Notes: a model not told the origin generated them from the sequence alone. A stretch of DNA of 64,000 bases from Pseudofrankia coriaricola (GCF_001854805.1 NZ_MBLO01000222.1:86277-150276); one strand, 5' to 3'. Positions 43,821-53,400 are shown, counted from the first letter of the stretch. Program-made: numbers and translations.

Positions 43821-44876
43821 CTACGCCGTCGCTCCGGCGCCGACGAGGATGTCGGTCGTCATGACGGCGGCGTAGTCGACCGGCTTCTCGATGAGGCCAG
43901 CGGTCTTGTAGAGGTCGTAGACCTTCTCGAACGCGGCCTGGTCGACCCACATCAGGCCGTGCTTCTCGGTGTCCGGCCCGGTGATCAGCGGCACGGCGGC
44001 CTTCGCCGACTCCTTCTCGTCGGCGAGCACCGCGCCCGTCTCGTTGTGGTACTGGTCCCAGGTGTACTGGGCGATCTCCTCGGGGTTCTTCACGAAGTAG
44101 TCCCAGCCCTTGCGGTCCGCCCGCAGCCACTTGGTGAGCAGGTCCTTCTTCCCCTCGACGGTCTTCTTCGTCGCGAACAGGGCGTTGCCGTAGTCGGGGT
44201 TGCCCAGCTGGGAGAAGTAGGTGATGGTGACCGGCACGCCGGACTGGCGCAGCGACAGGCCCTGCTGGGTGCCGTAGCCGATGTAGCCGTCGACCTGCTT
44301 GGAGCTCAGGATGCTCGGGTCCGTGCCGACCGGGACCATCTTCACGGTCGACGGGTCGACGCCCGCCTGGCTGAGCATCGCCGACAGCAGCGGGCGTTCC
44401 GTGGTCGGCAGGCCGACCGTCTTGCCGGCCATCGCGGCGAGCGACGTCACCGGGTTGCTCTCGAGGGACATCAGCGCGTTCGGGGTCGACTGGTAGATCG
44501 TGGCGAACGCCATCACGGGAATGCTCTTGCTGACGGACAGCAGGATGTCGGAGCCGTTCGCGTCGCCGATGTCGGCCTGGCCGCTGGTCACGACCGAGAC
44601 CGGGTCGATGTTCGGGCCGCCGGAGACGAACTTCGCGTCGATGCCCTCGGCGGTGAAGTAGCCGTTCTTCAGCGCGGCGAAGTGCCCGCCGAACTGGGTG
44701 AACTTCTTCCAGCCGAGCTGGCAGGTAACGGTCGTGAGACCGGCGGCGGACGTGGACGAGCTGTCGTCGTCCGAGCCGCAGGCGGCGAGCAGCGGGCCGG
44801 CGGCGAGCAGCGCACCCCCGCCGAACAGACCACGCAACACGGCACGGCGGCTGGTGGTGGAGTCGAGCGCAGACAT
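43821..44876 (-). CDS. NMT1/SsuA-type ABC substrate-binding lipoprotein
   Basis: This 351-residue protein has a twin-arginine-like SRRAVLRG signal, lipobox LAAC and a Ser/Asp linker, then an NMT1/THI5-like binding fold (GWKKFTQFGGHFAALKNGYF; SGQADIGDANGSD). Relatives bind sulfonates, nitrate, aromatic acids or pyrimidines. The hydrolases in the same block suggest a nitrogen-containing ligand, by inference. Confidence 0.87.
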   Translation of the reverse strand: MSALDSTTSRRAVLRGLFGGGALLAAGPLLAACGSDDDSSSTSAAGLTTVTCQLGWKKFTQFGGHFAALKNGYFTAEGIDAKFVSGGPNIDPVSVVTSGQADIGDANGSDILLSVSKSIPVMAFATIYQSTPNALMSLESNPVTSLAAMAGKTVGLPTTERPLLSAMLSQAGVDPSTVKMVPVGTDPSILSSKQVDGYIGYGTQQGLSLRQSGVPVTITYFSQLGNPDYGNALFATKKTVEGKKDLLTKWLRADRKGWDYFVKNPEEIAQYTWDQYHNETGAVLADEKESAKAAVPLITGPDTEKHGLMWVDQAAFEKVYDLYKTAGLIEKPVDYAAVMTTDILVGAGATA

Positions 44877-45014
44877 GGTTTTCCTCTCCGGAACACCGAA
44901 GGAGCAGGCAGGGAAGGACGGGGGAGCCGCGGGGGAGGGGCGCGGAGCGGGGTATGGCGGAAAGGAACCGGAGCTTGGCCGCGGGCGCGGCGGACGAGAG
45001 GAGAACGGTCGGTG

Positions 45015-46091
45015 TCAGGAGGTGACGCGCTGCTGGAGCTTGCGGCGGCGCACCCAGGCGCCCACGTCCAGCGGGCCGGCGTCGCGCAGGGCATCGGCCA
45101 GGACGGTGTCGGCGAGAAAGCCGTCGGTCGGCGGCGCGTCGCCGTGCTCGGAGCTGGCGCCGTGCTCATCGAACGGGACGAGCTCGCGGTGGTCGCTCGG
45201 CCGGTAGAAGAACGGGAGGGTCAGCCGATCGCCGGCGGCGGTGGGGCCGGCTGGCCGGACCTCGTGCGGCACCGCCCACCAGGCGCCGCGGGTCAGGTAG
45301 GTGAGCAGCTCGCCGACGTTGACGACGAACTCGCCGGCGGCGGGCGCGACGTCGTGCCACCCGCCGGAGCGGTCCCGCATCACCAGGCCGCCGTTGCCCG
45401 GCGGGTCCTGGAGCAGGACGGTGAACAGGGTCAGGTCGGAGTGCACCGCGTTGCGGATCCTCGGCGCGGCGGACGGCGCGGGCGCCGGGTAGTAGTTGGC
45501 GGCGAGATCGGCCCAGTTCCCGGCCACCATGCCCGACCAGCGGGAGGGCGCAAGGCCGAGCGCCGCCGCCATGGCCGTGCCCAGCAGCGCCGCCGACTCC
45601 TGCATGGCGGCGTAGTAGCGGTGCCAGGCCTCGACGAAGCCGGGCAGCTCGGCCGGCCACAGCGCGCAGTCCGCGACGGCGGTCGCCACGAGGTCGGTCG
45701 CGCGCCCCGGCGTCGGCTCGACCGGGTCGGATCCAGACCCGGATCCGGCGCGCTCGCCCAAGCCGAGCAGCGTGCTGGCGACCCGTGGGCCGATGTGGAA
45801 CATCTCCTTCTCGTCCGCGTAGCCGTACTCGTTGCGGTTGCCGTCGGTGCCACGCCAGCCGACGTACTGGTCGTCCGGGCTGACCAGCGTGGCCTTCGCC
45901 GGCCGGGGCAGGGCGAAGAGCTCCCGCGTCCGCCCGAGCACCTCGCCCGTGAGGCCGGTGGGCAGCGGCAGCCCGGTCAGCACGAAGGCGCCGATCTCAT
46001 GGCAGACCCGGTCGAGCTCCCCGCCGGCGGGCGTACGACCGGCGCGGGCATCCGCGACGATCTCCGGCAGTGAGAACGACGGAACCTCCAC
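45015..46091 (-). CDS. Isopenicillin-N-synthase-like Fe(II)/2-oxoglutarate oxygenase
   Basis: This 358-residue protein has the N-terminal DIOX_N-like region ([15 protein letters not shown]) and the iron-binding HxD ([14 protein letters not shown], near residue 220) with the distal His in WAVPHEVRP; a co-substrate Arg lies in [15 protein letters not shown] 46091 is favoured because GGAGG lies 7 bases upstream. It is the first gene of the 12-gene block and likely hydroxylates or oxidatively opens the imported molecule. Confidence 0.82.
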   Translation of the reverse strand: MEVPSFSLPEIVADARAGRTPAGGELDRVCHEIGAFVLTGLPLPTGLTGEVLGRTRELFALPRPAKATLVSPDDQYVGWRGTDGNRNEYGYADEKEMFHIGPRVASTLLGLGERAGSGSGSDPVEPTPGRATDLVATAVADCALWPAELPGFVEAWHRYYAAMQESAALLGTAMAAALGLAPSRWSGMVAGNWADLAANYYPAPAPSAAPRIRNAVHSDLTLFTVLLQDPPGNGGLVMRDRSGGWHDVAPAAGEFVVNVGELLTYLTRGAWWAVPHEVRPAGPTAAGDRLTLPFFYRPSDHRELVPFDEHGASSEHGDAPPTDGFLADTVLADALRDAGPLDVGAWVRRRKLQQRVTS

Positions 46092-46109
46092 CGGGACACC
46101 TCCGCGCAC

Positions 46110-46134
46110 TTCGGATCCGAACTTGGATCCGAAC
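46110..46134. promoter_or_regulatory. Direct repeat and palindrome upstream of the oxygenase gene
   Basis: TTCGGATCCGAA (46110-46121) is a perfect 12-bp palindrome, and GGATCCGAAC occurs at 46113-46122 and again at 46125-46134. It starts 19 bases upstream of the chosen start codon, a plausible operator position for the block. Confidence 0.5.
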
Positions 46135-46258
46135 GTTAGGGGTGTCAGATTGCGGGCGTGTCACGCGGGCGTACCGGGACGTAACTACCTTCGGCGGTGC
46201 CTCGCGACCGGGAAACCCCACGCGAAGGCCCAGCTCACAGCCGTTGCCGTCGCGAACC

Positions 46259-46507
46259 ATGGACTCCCACCCCGCCTCGGCCACCGGCGCCGCGCCGGCG
46301 GCCGCCATCGCGGCCGCCGGCTCCGCCGATCCGCGCAGTGACACCGTGACCCGCCCGACTCCTGGGATGCGCCGGGCGGTGGCGGACGCCGAGGTCGGCG
46401 ACGACGTGTATGGCGAGGACTCGTCGGTGCGGGCCCTGGAGGAACACACGGCGGGTCTGCTCGGGCATGAGGCGGCCCGAGCGGATGGATCGGGCCTCGT
46501 CCACTGA
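46259..46507 (+). pseudogene. 5' remnant of a threonine aldolase gene
   Basis: After a poorly conserved lead the frame reads [19 protein letters not shown] then [19 protein letters not shown] and LLGHEAA. This is the unmistakable N-terminus of L-threonine aldolase (beta-eliminating lyase family). Homology stops at about 46477, just after HEAA, and the frame ends at 46507. Only about 55 of some 340 residues remain, without the PLP lysine, so it cannot be active. Confidence 0.75.
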
Positions 46508-46583
46508 GGGGCAGTGATCGCCGGCGGTGTATGGCAGCTGGCGTCCGGCTGACCGCCGAGCCACTCCCGAAAGCGTCCACGGG
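46506..46583. repeat. Dispersed ~80-bp repeat, copy B
   Basis: This segment aligns with copy A at 29419-29498 (same orientation, one or two small gaps). It begins at the point where the truncated threonine aldolase frame ends, and precedes the molybdopterin oxidoreductase stop by about 50 bases. Confidence 0.6.
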
Positions 46584-46632
46584 ATAGGCCTCAGGCCCCG
46601 GCGCGTCAGCCAGGACACCCGGTGGCCCGCCG

Positions 46633-48993
46633 TCAGTCGAGGGCGGTCAGCCGCACCGGGATGCCGTTGAGGACGGCGTTGCCGGACAGCGGGTCGACCT
46701 GGGAGGCGTCCGTGAGGACGTTCGTGTTCACGCCGGGATGTTCGGCGGCGACCGTCATCCGGGTACCGGTCTGGCCGTGGCCCCAGCCGTGCGGGAGACA
46801 GACGACGCCGGCCATCACCTCGTCGCTCACCTCGACCTGGACCTCCAGCGCGCCCGTCGCGGACGCCAGCCTGGTCCGGCCGCCGTCGCGGACGCCGTGG
46901 CGGGCCGCGTCGTCCGGATGCACGAGCAGGGTGCAGCGCTCCCGGCCCTTGACCATCGCCGGGACGTTGTGCAGCCAGCTGTTGTTGGTTCGCGGGTGGC
47001 GCCGGCCGATCAGCACCAGGCCGGCGCCCGCGCTGCCCACGCCGTCGGCACCGCCCCCGCCGGCGGCGTCGAGCGCGGCGCGCAGCCTGGGCACGTCCGC
47101 CGCGACCGGTTCCGGGGCGAGCTCGACCTTCCCGCTGACGGTGCGCAGCATGGCCGGGATCCGCGGGGTGAGTGGCCCGAGGTCCACACCGTGCGGGTTG
47201 GCCAGCAGCAGGGCGAGCCGTATCCCGTCCGGCCGGGCGCCGAACCCGTCGCCGAAGTGCCCGGTGCGCAGCGCGACGTCCAGCAGGCGTTCCGGCGTGG
47301 TCTCGCCGTCGACGAGCGCGCGCAGCTCGGCCGGGTCGCGGCCGGCGGCCGGCGAGCCCGGCTCGGCGACGGCGCGGCGCAGGGCGTCGTCGAGCAGCGA
47401 CTCGTGGACGGCCGACACGTCGGTGTCCGCTGGCTGGCCGAGCGCGATCAACGTGAGCCGGGCCAGGAGGTCATGCTCGGCCAGCCCGCCGGGATCGGGC
47501 GGCAGGACCGGTGGCGAGTAGCTGGCGACGGTGCGCACGGCCAGCGCCCCGAACATGAAGTCGTAATGCCCGACGCGGGCCGGGTCGGTGGGCGGCAGCA
47601 CGACGTCGGCGTGACGGGACGTCTCGTTCAGGTACGGGTCGACGCTCACCATGAAGTCGAGCGTGTCGAGTGCCGCCGCCAGCCGCCTCGCGTCCGGAGT
47701 GGACAGCGCGGGGTTGCCGGCCACGGTGACCAGTGCCCGCAGCCGGCCGTCGCCGGGTGTGTCGATCTCCTCGGCCAGCGCCGCGACGGGCAGCTCTCCC
47801 ATCACCTCGGGCAGCCCGCGGACCCGGGTGTGCCACCGCCCGGTACGCCACCCCCGCCCACCGGGGCGCCCGTCAGGACGCGGCCGGTCGGCGCGGCCAT
47901 GGGCGCCCCGGCCGAACATCGCCCCACCGGCGGTGTCGAGATTGCCGGTCAGCGCGTTCAGGACGATCGTGAGCCAGCTCGTCAGCCCGCCGAACGCGAC
48001 CGTCGTCGTGCCCATCCGGCCGTAGACGGCGGCGCGCGGCGCCGCGGCGAGCTCCCGCGCGATCCGCCGGGTCGTCTCGGCGGGCATCCCGCAGGTCGCC
48101 TCGACCGCCGCCGCGGTGAACGGCGCGGCCAGTTCGACGGCGCGCTCCACCCCGGTGAGGTGTTCGGCGACCGCGCCGAGCCTGATCTGGCCCGCCGCCG
48201 CCAGCTCGTTGACCAGCGCGAACAGCCACAGCGCGTCCGTGCCCGGCCGGATCGGCAGATGCTCGTCGGCGAGGGCGGCGGTGCGGGTCCGGCGCGGGTC
48301 GACGACGACGACCGTGCCGCCGCGGGCGCGGATCGCGGCCAGCCGGCCGGGGAAGTCGGGGGCGGTGCACAGGCTGCCGTTGGAGACCGCCGGGTTCGCA
48401 CCGAGCATCAGCAGGTAGTCGGTGCGGTCCAGGTCGGGCACCGGGATCAGGGACGGATGCCCGAAGACATGACCGCAGGCGGCGTGCATCGGCATCTGGT
48501 CGACCGTCGCCGCGGTGAACAGCGAGCGGCTTCCCAACGCGCTGAGGAACGCCGGAAGGTGCTGCGTGCCAGCCATCGTGTGCGCGTTCGGGTTGCCGAG
48601 ATACACGCCGACGGCGTCCCGGCCATGCGCGTCGACGACCCGGCGTAGGCCGGCCCGCACGACGTCGAAGGCCTCGTCCCAGCCGACCTCGCGCCACCCG
48701 GCGTCACCGGGGCGCCCGCGACCGTCGTGACCGCCGCGACCGTCGTGACCGCCGCGACCGTCGTGACCGCCGCCGGCGGTGTCGCGGACAAGCGGGCGGC
48801 GCAGCCGGTCCGGGTCGTTGAGCAGCTGCGGCAGCGCGGCGCCCTTCGGGCAGACGTACCCGTGGCTGAACACGTGCGCCGCGTCGCCGCGCGCGCCGAC
48901 GACCCTGCCATCGGCCACCCGCAGCTCCAGCCCGCAGGTCGCCTCGCACAGCGGACAGGTACGCAGCGCGGTCGTCCCTAACCCAGGAGTCAT
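46633..48993 (-). CDS. Molybdopterin-dependent oxidoreductase (formate dehydrogenase/nitrate reductase family)
   Basis: This 786-residue protein has the N-terminal [4Fe-4S] motif CPLCEATCGLEL ... CPKG, the molybdopterin domains (LGANPAVSNGS; VVVVDPRRTRTA; YGRMGTTT) and a C-terminal dinucleotide-binding domain (RTNNSWLHNVP; GWGHGQTGTRM). The start is ATG 48993. No twin-arginine signal is visible, so it is cytoplasmic. No electron-transfer subunit or cofactor gene is adjacent; the substrate is unknown, and relatives include anaerobic dehydrogenases of unassigned function. Confidence 0.87.
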   Translation of the reverse strand: MTPGLGTTALRTCPLCEATCGLELRVADGRVVGARGDAAHVFSHGYVCPKGAALPQLLNDPDRLRRPLVRDTAGGGHDGRGGHDGRGGHDGRGRPGDAGWREVGWDEAFDVVRAGLRRVVDAHGRDAVGVYLGNPNAHTMAGTQHLPAFLSALGSRSLFTAATVDQMPMHAACGHVFGHPSLIPVPDLDRTDYLLMLGANPAVSNGSLCTAPDFPGRLAAIRARGGTVVVVDPRRTRTAALADEHLPIRPGTDALWLFALVNELAAAGQIRLGAVAEHLTGVERAVELAAPFTAAAVEATCGMPAETTRRIARELAAAPRAAVYGRMGTTTVAFGGLTSWLTIVLNALTGNLDTAGGAMFGRGAHGRADRPRPDGRPGGRGWRTGRWHTRVRGLPEVMGELPVAALAEEIDTPGDGRLRALVTVAGNPALSTPDARRLAAALDTLDFMVSVDPYLNETSRHADVVLPPTDPARVGHYDFMFGALAVRTVASYSPPVLPPDPGGLAEHDLLARLTLIALGQPADTDVSAVHESLLDDALRRAVAEPGSPAAGRDPAELRALVDGETTPERLLDVALRTGHFGDGFGARPDGIRLALLLANPHGVDLGPLTPRIPAMLRTVSGKVELAPEPVAADVPRLRAALDAAGGGGADGVGSAGAGLVLIGRRHPRTNNSWLHNVPAMVKGRERCTLLVHPDDAARHGVRDGGRTRLASATGALEVQVEVSDEVMAGVVCLPHGWGHGQTGTRMTVAAEHPGVNTNVLTDASQVDPLSGNAVLNGIPVRLTALD
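48717..48770. repeat. Three perfect 18-bp tandem repeats inside the oxidoreductase gene
   Basis: CGCGACCGTCGTGACCGC occurs three times without change (48717-48734, 48735-48752, 48753-48770). On the minus strand it encodes GGHDGR repeated three times in a surface loop after the Fe-S domain. Exact identity suggests recent expansion by slippage. Confidence 0.8.
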
Positions 48994-49333
48994 ACCCGGC
49001 AGGGTCGCACATCTGATCGGCCCTGGCCCAAGATCTGCGCGGGCTCCCCGGCGGCCGCACCGCTGACGCGGGCGGGTCGTCACGTTCTGGACGGCGGCCG
49101 GTTCGGGTGACTGCTGACGGGCCCCGCGAGGCTCGGGTGCCGGCTGCCGTGAGGTTGGGTCGCGGGAAAAGTGCCGGGTGTTCCCTCCAGGCATCGATGG
49201 CGACGCCGAGGTCCCTCAATCACTCTGTGCTGTCACTGCGGGTCGGCAGTCGCCGGTGCAGGATTTCCGCCGCGCGAACGCGTCGGCCATGAGCACGAAA
49301 TGAGATGTTGACCGGCGCATCCGCGACGATCGG
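48994..49333. other. Gene-free interval
   Basis: These 340 bases lie upstream of the molybdopterin oxidoreductase gene and downstream of the first COG4705 gene; both are on the minus strand. I see no convincing frame, hairpin or operator here. Confidence 0.4.
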
Positions 49334-50227
49334 TCACCACCGGTCAGACGGTTCCGCCTCTTCGACCACTGGGACACGGTATGGGGCGCCGTACTGGGCA
49401 GGCACGGGTGCGGGTGCCTGATGCGCCGGCGACGCCGAATCGGCGGCCTTCGGCGGGCGCTGGACGTCGGTCCCGCTCCAGGCGAGATAGGCGACCAGGA
49501 TGACGATCACGAACGTCGCGGTTACGGCGACGGTCCCGTCGCCGTAACCGAGGCCATGCAGGTCGTGTTCCTTGGCCAGGTAATCGGCGATCGACGCACC
49601 GAGGGGCCGCGTGAGCACATAGGCGAACCAGAACGCGCCGACGGCGTTAATCCGCCGAAGCCGGTAGGCGACGGCGGGGACAAGGATCGCGACCGCGAAG
49701 AAGCCGATCGACGCGAGGAAACCCAGGTGGAGGGTGAACGCGGTGAGATCCCCGGCCGCCGTGCCGAGCGCGAACGTGGCGAGAACAGCGGACCAGTAGT
49801 AGATCTCGCGCCGACGGGTGACGATGCTGTGGATCGACAACGACCGCTCGTCGCGATGCCACCGAAAGAAGATCGTGGCCAGTACCACTGCGTAGAACAG
49901 GGTCGTGACGGGGTACGGGATGCCGATGACGCGGTGGACGCCGTCCGCCGCCATGGTGCCGAAGACGGCGACCATGGCGACCGCAAACCAGTAGACGGCG
50001 GTGACATAGCGGCGGGTGCGCAGCTGCAGCCACATCGCCAAGGTGAACCCGACGAGGCCCACCCCGCCCGCCAGCGGCACGCTGCGGTTGGCAAGGAAGT
50101 CTGACGCGGCCTCACCCATCCCGGTGGTGAGGATCTTGACGATCCAGAACATGACGGTGATCTCGGGCACCTTGGGTGCGAGCCGCCTGATGGCACGCCG
50201 CCGCCCTCCCCGGGCTGACGATGTCAT
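49334..50227 (-). CDS. COG4705-family membrane protein (copy 1)
   Basis: This 297-residue protein has about eight hydrophobic helices and two related halves. The first half begins KVPEITVMFWIVKILTTGMG and the second contains YYWSAVLATFALGTAAGDL; acidic residues sit in membrane helices (GEAASD, TAAGD). The family is conserved but of unknown function. ATG 50227 has AGAGGA upstream. The C-terminal 45 residues are a Pro/Ala-rich tail. It is divergent from its paralogue at 50415. Confidence 0.8.
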   Translation of the reverse strand: MTSSARGGRRRAIRRLAPKVPEITVMFWIVKILTTGMGEAASDFLANRSVPLAGGVGLVGFTLAMWLQLRTRRYVTAVYWFAVAMVAVFGTMAADGVHRVIGIPYPVTTLFYAVVLATIFFRWHRDERSLSIHSIVTRRREIYYWSAVLATFALGTAAGDLTAFTLHLGFLASIGFFAVAILVPAVAYRLRRINAVGAFWFAYVLTRPLGASIADYLAKEHDLHGLGYGDGTVAVTATFVIVILVAYLAWSGTDVQRPPKAADSASPAHQAPAPVPAQYGAPYRVPVVEEAEPSDRW

Positions 50228-50414
50228 GGACGTCCTCTTTCTGGTCATTGATTTCGCGGCTGGCCGCGTACGTAGACCACGTGGGCGCGGACCCGTGTGG
50301 CTGGCGTTCCGATGCATATCAGGTTTTGCCGCCCAGCCTTCGCGGAGGGGCCGGCGCGCTCGCCGCCAGTCAGGTTTTCGTCAGGTTGGCGGCGGCATTC
50401 TTGGCGGCGTGACC

Positions 50415-51269
50415 ATGTCTACCCCAGCCGTGAAGGCACGGGCCGCGAGCCGGCCGATGTTGAACAAGGTCCCGGAGATCACCTTCTACTTCTGGATAAT
50501 CAAAGCCCTGTGCACGACCGTGGGCGAGAGCGCCGCGGACTACCTCAACAGCACGTTGGGGTTCGGGCTCGGCAATACGACGACGGTGATGTCCGTCCTG
50601 CTCGTCGCCTCGCTGGTGGCGCAGTTCCGGCTTCGCCGCTACATCCCGGGCGTGTATTGGACCACCGTTGTCCTCATCAGCGTCGTCGGCACTCTGATCA
50701 CCGACAATCTGACTGATGGGCTGAACATCAGCCTCGTTGTCAGCACCGTTGCCTTCGCCGCGCTGTTGGCGCTGACGTTCGTCGTGTGGTATCGCACCGA
50801 GCGCACTCTGTCGATCCACAGCATCGTGACGAGACGGCGCGAGACGTTCTACTGGCTGGCGGTGCTGTCCACATTCGCGCTCGGCACCGCCGCGGGCGAC
50901 CTGCTGACCGATCGGCTGGGGCTCAGCCTGCTCACCGCGGTCATCATCTTCGCCGTCGCGCTCGCGGTCGTCTATGCCGCCTACCGGTGGATCGGGCTGG
51001 GCCCGATCCTGTCCTTCTGGATCGCTTACGTGCTCACCCGGCCGCTGGGTGGCTCGACCGGCGACTACCTCAGCGGCGCCACCGACGAGGGCGGCGCGGG
51101 GCTTGGCACCCTGGCTACGAGCCTGCTGTTCCTCGTCGCGATCGTTGCCACGGTCGTCTACCTGACCGTCGCGAAGAAGGACCGCACAGAACTCGTCCAC
51201 ACCGGCTCTACCGGGGCCACAGCTGGCGGCCTGGGCGATGGCGACCCCGCTCGAGAAGCTGTCGGCTAG
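50415..51269 (+). CDS. COG4705-family membrane protein (copy 2)
   Basis: This 284-residue paralogue of the neighbouring gene shares KVPEIT...WI(V/I)K, GE(A/S)A(S/A)D, SIHSIVTRRRE and VLTRPLG(A/G)S. It has the same helix pattern with a different tail. The divergent arrangement with a 187-base shared gap suggests joint regulation and possibly a heteromeric complex. ATG 50415 is preferred over GTG 50409. Confidence 0.8.
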   Translation: MSTPAVKARAASRPMLNKVPEITFYFWIIKALCTTVGESAADYLNSTLGFGLGNTTTVMSVLLVASLVAQFRLRRYIPGVYWTTVVLISVVGTLITDNLTDGLNISLVVSTVAFAALLALTFVVWYRTERTLSIHSIVTRRRETFYWLAVLSTFALGTAAGDLLTDRLGLSLLTAVIIFAVALAVVYAAYRWIGLGPILSFWIAYVLTRPLGGSTGDYLSGATDEGGAGLGTLATSLLFLVAIVATVVYLTVAKKDRTELVHTGSTGATAGGLGDGDPAREAVG

Positions 51270-51409
51270 CGGGACACGGATGGGTCCGCCGTCGTCGAGG
51301 GCTGGCGTCCCGCGCATGACGCGCGGCCGACGGCCTCCACGCGGCGAGTGTCCTCGGTGACCGGAGTCGTCTTCGGCGGTCGCGGCCGTCCCGGACCGCG
51401 GTCTCGTCA

Positions 51410-52738
51410 TTAGGCGTCGGGCAGCATCGGGAATGTGACGACCACGCGGCCCCATGGTGCCGGGAGGACCAGGACGTCACCGCCGACGAGCCGGGCCAGC
51501 CGGCGCGCGAGCGACAGGCCGAGGCCCGCGCCGTCTCCGGTTGCGGCGGCACCCCGGTATCCGGGTTCGAAGACCGCGTCCACCTCGTCGGGCGTGAACC
51601 CCGGGCCGTCGTCCGTGATGGTCAGCCGGGCAGCGTTCGCCCCGCCCGCCGCGGGGTCTACCTCGTCGATCTGCAGGGTGACGGCTGACCGGGTGTGACG
51701 TAGCGCGTTGTCGACGATGGGCGTGAGGATCCGTTCGGCCAGGTCCGGATCGCACAGCGCAGGCCGGGCTGCGCCGTGGACACTCATCCGCGTCTGAGGG
51801 CCTCCCGCGGCGGCGGCTCCCGCGGCAAACGCGACCCGTTCGGCCACCTCGACGAGATCCGCGCGACCCGTCGTCGCGGTGCCGCCGGGCGCTTTCAGGA
51901 GCGTCTCGACAACCCCTGCCAGCTGGTCGACCTCGCCGACGACACCCTCGAGCGCCGCCCGCAGCGGTTCGGGCCGGATGTCATATCGGGCGCTCGCCTC
52001 GGCGGCGGCACGCATCCTGGCCAGCGGTGCCTTGAGTTCGTGGGCGATCTGCGAGGTGACCAGCGTCTCGTGCCGCAGGCTCGCCGCCAGCCGGGTGAGC
52101 AGGCCGTCCAAGGTCGCGGCGAGGCCGGTGATCTCGTCACGCGGCGGTCCCAGCCCGAACCGCTGGTCCGGGTCGTGCGCGCCCCAGTCACCGGCGAGCG
52201 CCGTCATCTCGGCCACCGGGCGAAGCGCCGAGCCGACCAGCCGGCGTACCAGGACGGCCGCGCCCGCGACGATCACGACGTCGAGCGCCACCGCCGCGCC
52301 GACGGCCAGCCGTTCGCTGTGGATGTAGGGCGCCAGACTGAGCGCGACCACCACCGTGCCGATGCGTCGAGGCCCGTCCAGGACCGGCAACGACCGGAGC
52401 TCTACTTGACCGACCATCCGCGTGGCCGGCCCAGCTGAGGCGAGCGTGGCCGCCGCGGACGCCAGGGACCGGTCCACGGGCGGGTGTACCACCGGCGACG
52501 TCTTCAGGTCGAACAGCCACATCTCTTGCTCGATCGCCTCGTCGCCCGGTGTCTCCTCGAGCACCAACCGACCGGCGTCGACGGTGACCAGCGCCGATGC
52601 CGCCCGGGCCCGCGACGCCAGCAGGGCGTCGGCGTCGTGGCGCAGCCAGCCGCGCAGAAGCAGCCAGAAGGCCACGGTGAGTAGCGCGACCGAGGTCGTG
52701 ATGACCGCGACGGTGAGCCACACCAATCGTCGACGCAT
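51410..52738 (-). CDS. Sensor histidine kinase
   Basis: This 442-residue kinase has an N-terminal helix, a ~150-residue extracytoplasmic sensor, a second helix near residue 165, a HAMP-like linker and a DHp domain with the phospho-His in SQIAHELKAPLARMR. The ATPase domain follows (DNALRHT, DDGPGF, GAGLGLSLARRLA). Its ATG overlaps the TGA of the response regulator by one base, so the pair is co-translated. The signal is unknown. Confidence 0.88.
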   Translation of the reverse strand: MRRRLVWLTVAVITTSVALLTVAFWLLLRGWLRHDADALLASRARAASALVTVDAGRLVLEETPGDEAIEQEMWLFDLKTSPVVHPPVDRSLASAAATLASAGPATRMVGQVELRSLPVLDGPRRIGTVVVALSLAPYIHSERLAVGAAVALDVVIVAGAAVLVRRLVGSALRPVAEMTALAGDWGAHDPDQRFGLGPPRDEITGLAATLDGLLTRLAASLRHETLVTSQIAHELKAPLARMRAAAEASARYDIRPEPLRAALEGVVGEVDQLAGVVETLLKAPGGTATTGRADLVEVAERVAFAAGAAAAGGPQTRMSVHGAARPALCDPDLAERILTPIVDNALRHTRSAVTLQIDEVDPAAGGANAARLTITDDGPGFTPDEVDAVFEPGYRGAAATGDGAGLGLSLARRLARLVGGDVLVLPAPWGRVVVTFPMLPDA

Positions 52739-53400
52739 CAGTCGAGCCGGTAGCCGACACCGCGGGCGGTCGCGATCGACGGGTGGCTGCCGACGTCGCG
52801 CAGCGCGCGCCGAAGTCGCGCGACATAGCTGTCCAGGGTGTTCTCCCGCACGACCGAACCCGGCGGCCACGCGCTGGAGATCAACGATGCCCGCCGCACC
52901 ACCTCGCCGCGCCGGCTGACGAGCGCCGCGAGCAGTCGGTACTCGGTCGGCGACAGCGGACACGCGCCGCTCGGTCCGGCGACGACGTGCCGTACCGGAT
53001 CGAGGGCGAACTCGGTCCCGGCGGCGCCGGACGCTCGGCGTACCAGCACGTCGAGGCGCGCGAGCAATTCGTCGATCACGAACGGCTTGGTCAGATAGTC
53101 GTCGGCGCCGGCGCCGAAACCGAGCACTTTGTCGGCGACCGAGCTTTTCGCGGACAGCAGCAGGGCCGGCGCCGCGACGCCGCGGCTACGCAGTGCCCCC
53201 AGCAGGTCCCGCCCGTCCGTGTCGGGCAGCGCGACGTCGAGAATCAGTGCGTCAGGCGACACGGAACCTGCCGCGCGCCGTATGGCGTCACGCCCCGTCG
53301 CCGCGGACCACGCCACGTCGAACCCCTCAAGGCGTAGCACCCGCACGATCGTCGTGCACAGCGCCTCATCGTCGTCGACGACCGCGACAACCCCGCGCAT
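52738..53400 (-). CDS. OmpR/PhoB-type response regulator
   Basis: This 220-residue protein has a receiver domain (acid pocket VVDDDE, phospho-Asp in LILDVALPD, Lys in YLTKPF) and a winged-helix DNA-binding domain (LSPTEYRLLAALVSRRGEVV; DSYVARLRRALR). ATG 53400 gives the normal receiver start. It is the partner of the kinase at 51410. A target could be the COG4705 pair nearby, but this is positional guesswork. Confidence 0.88.
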   Translation of the reverse strand: MRGVVAVVDDDEALCTTIVRVLRLEGFDVAWSAATGRDAIRRAAGSVSPDALILDVALPDTDGRDLLGALRSRGVAAPALLLSAKSSVADKVLGFGAGADDYLTKPFVIDELLARLDVLVRRASGAAGTEFALDPVRHVVAGPSGACPLSPTEYRLLAALVSRRGEVVRRASLISSAWPPGSVVRENTLDSYVARLRRALRDVGSHPSIATARGVGYRLD

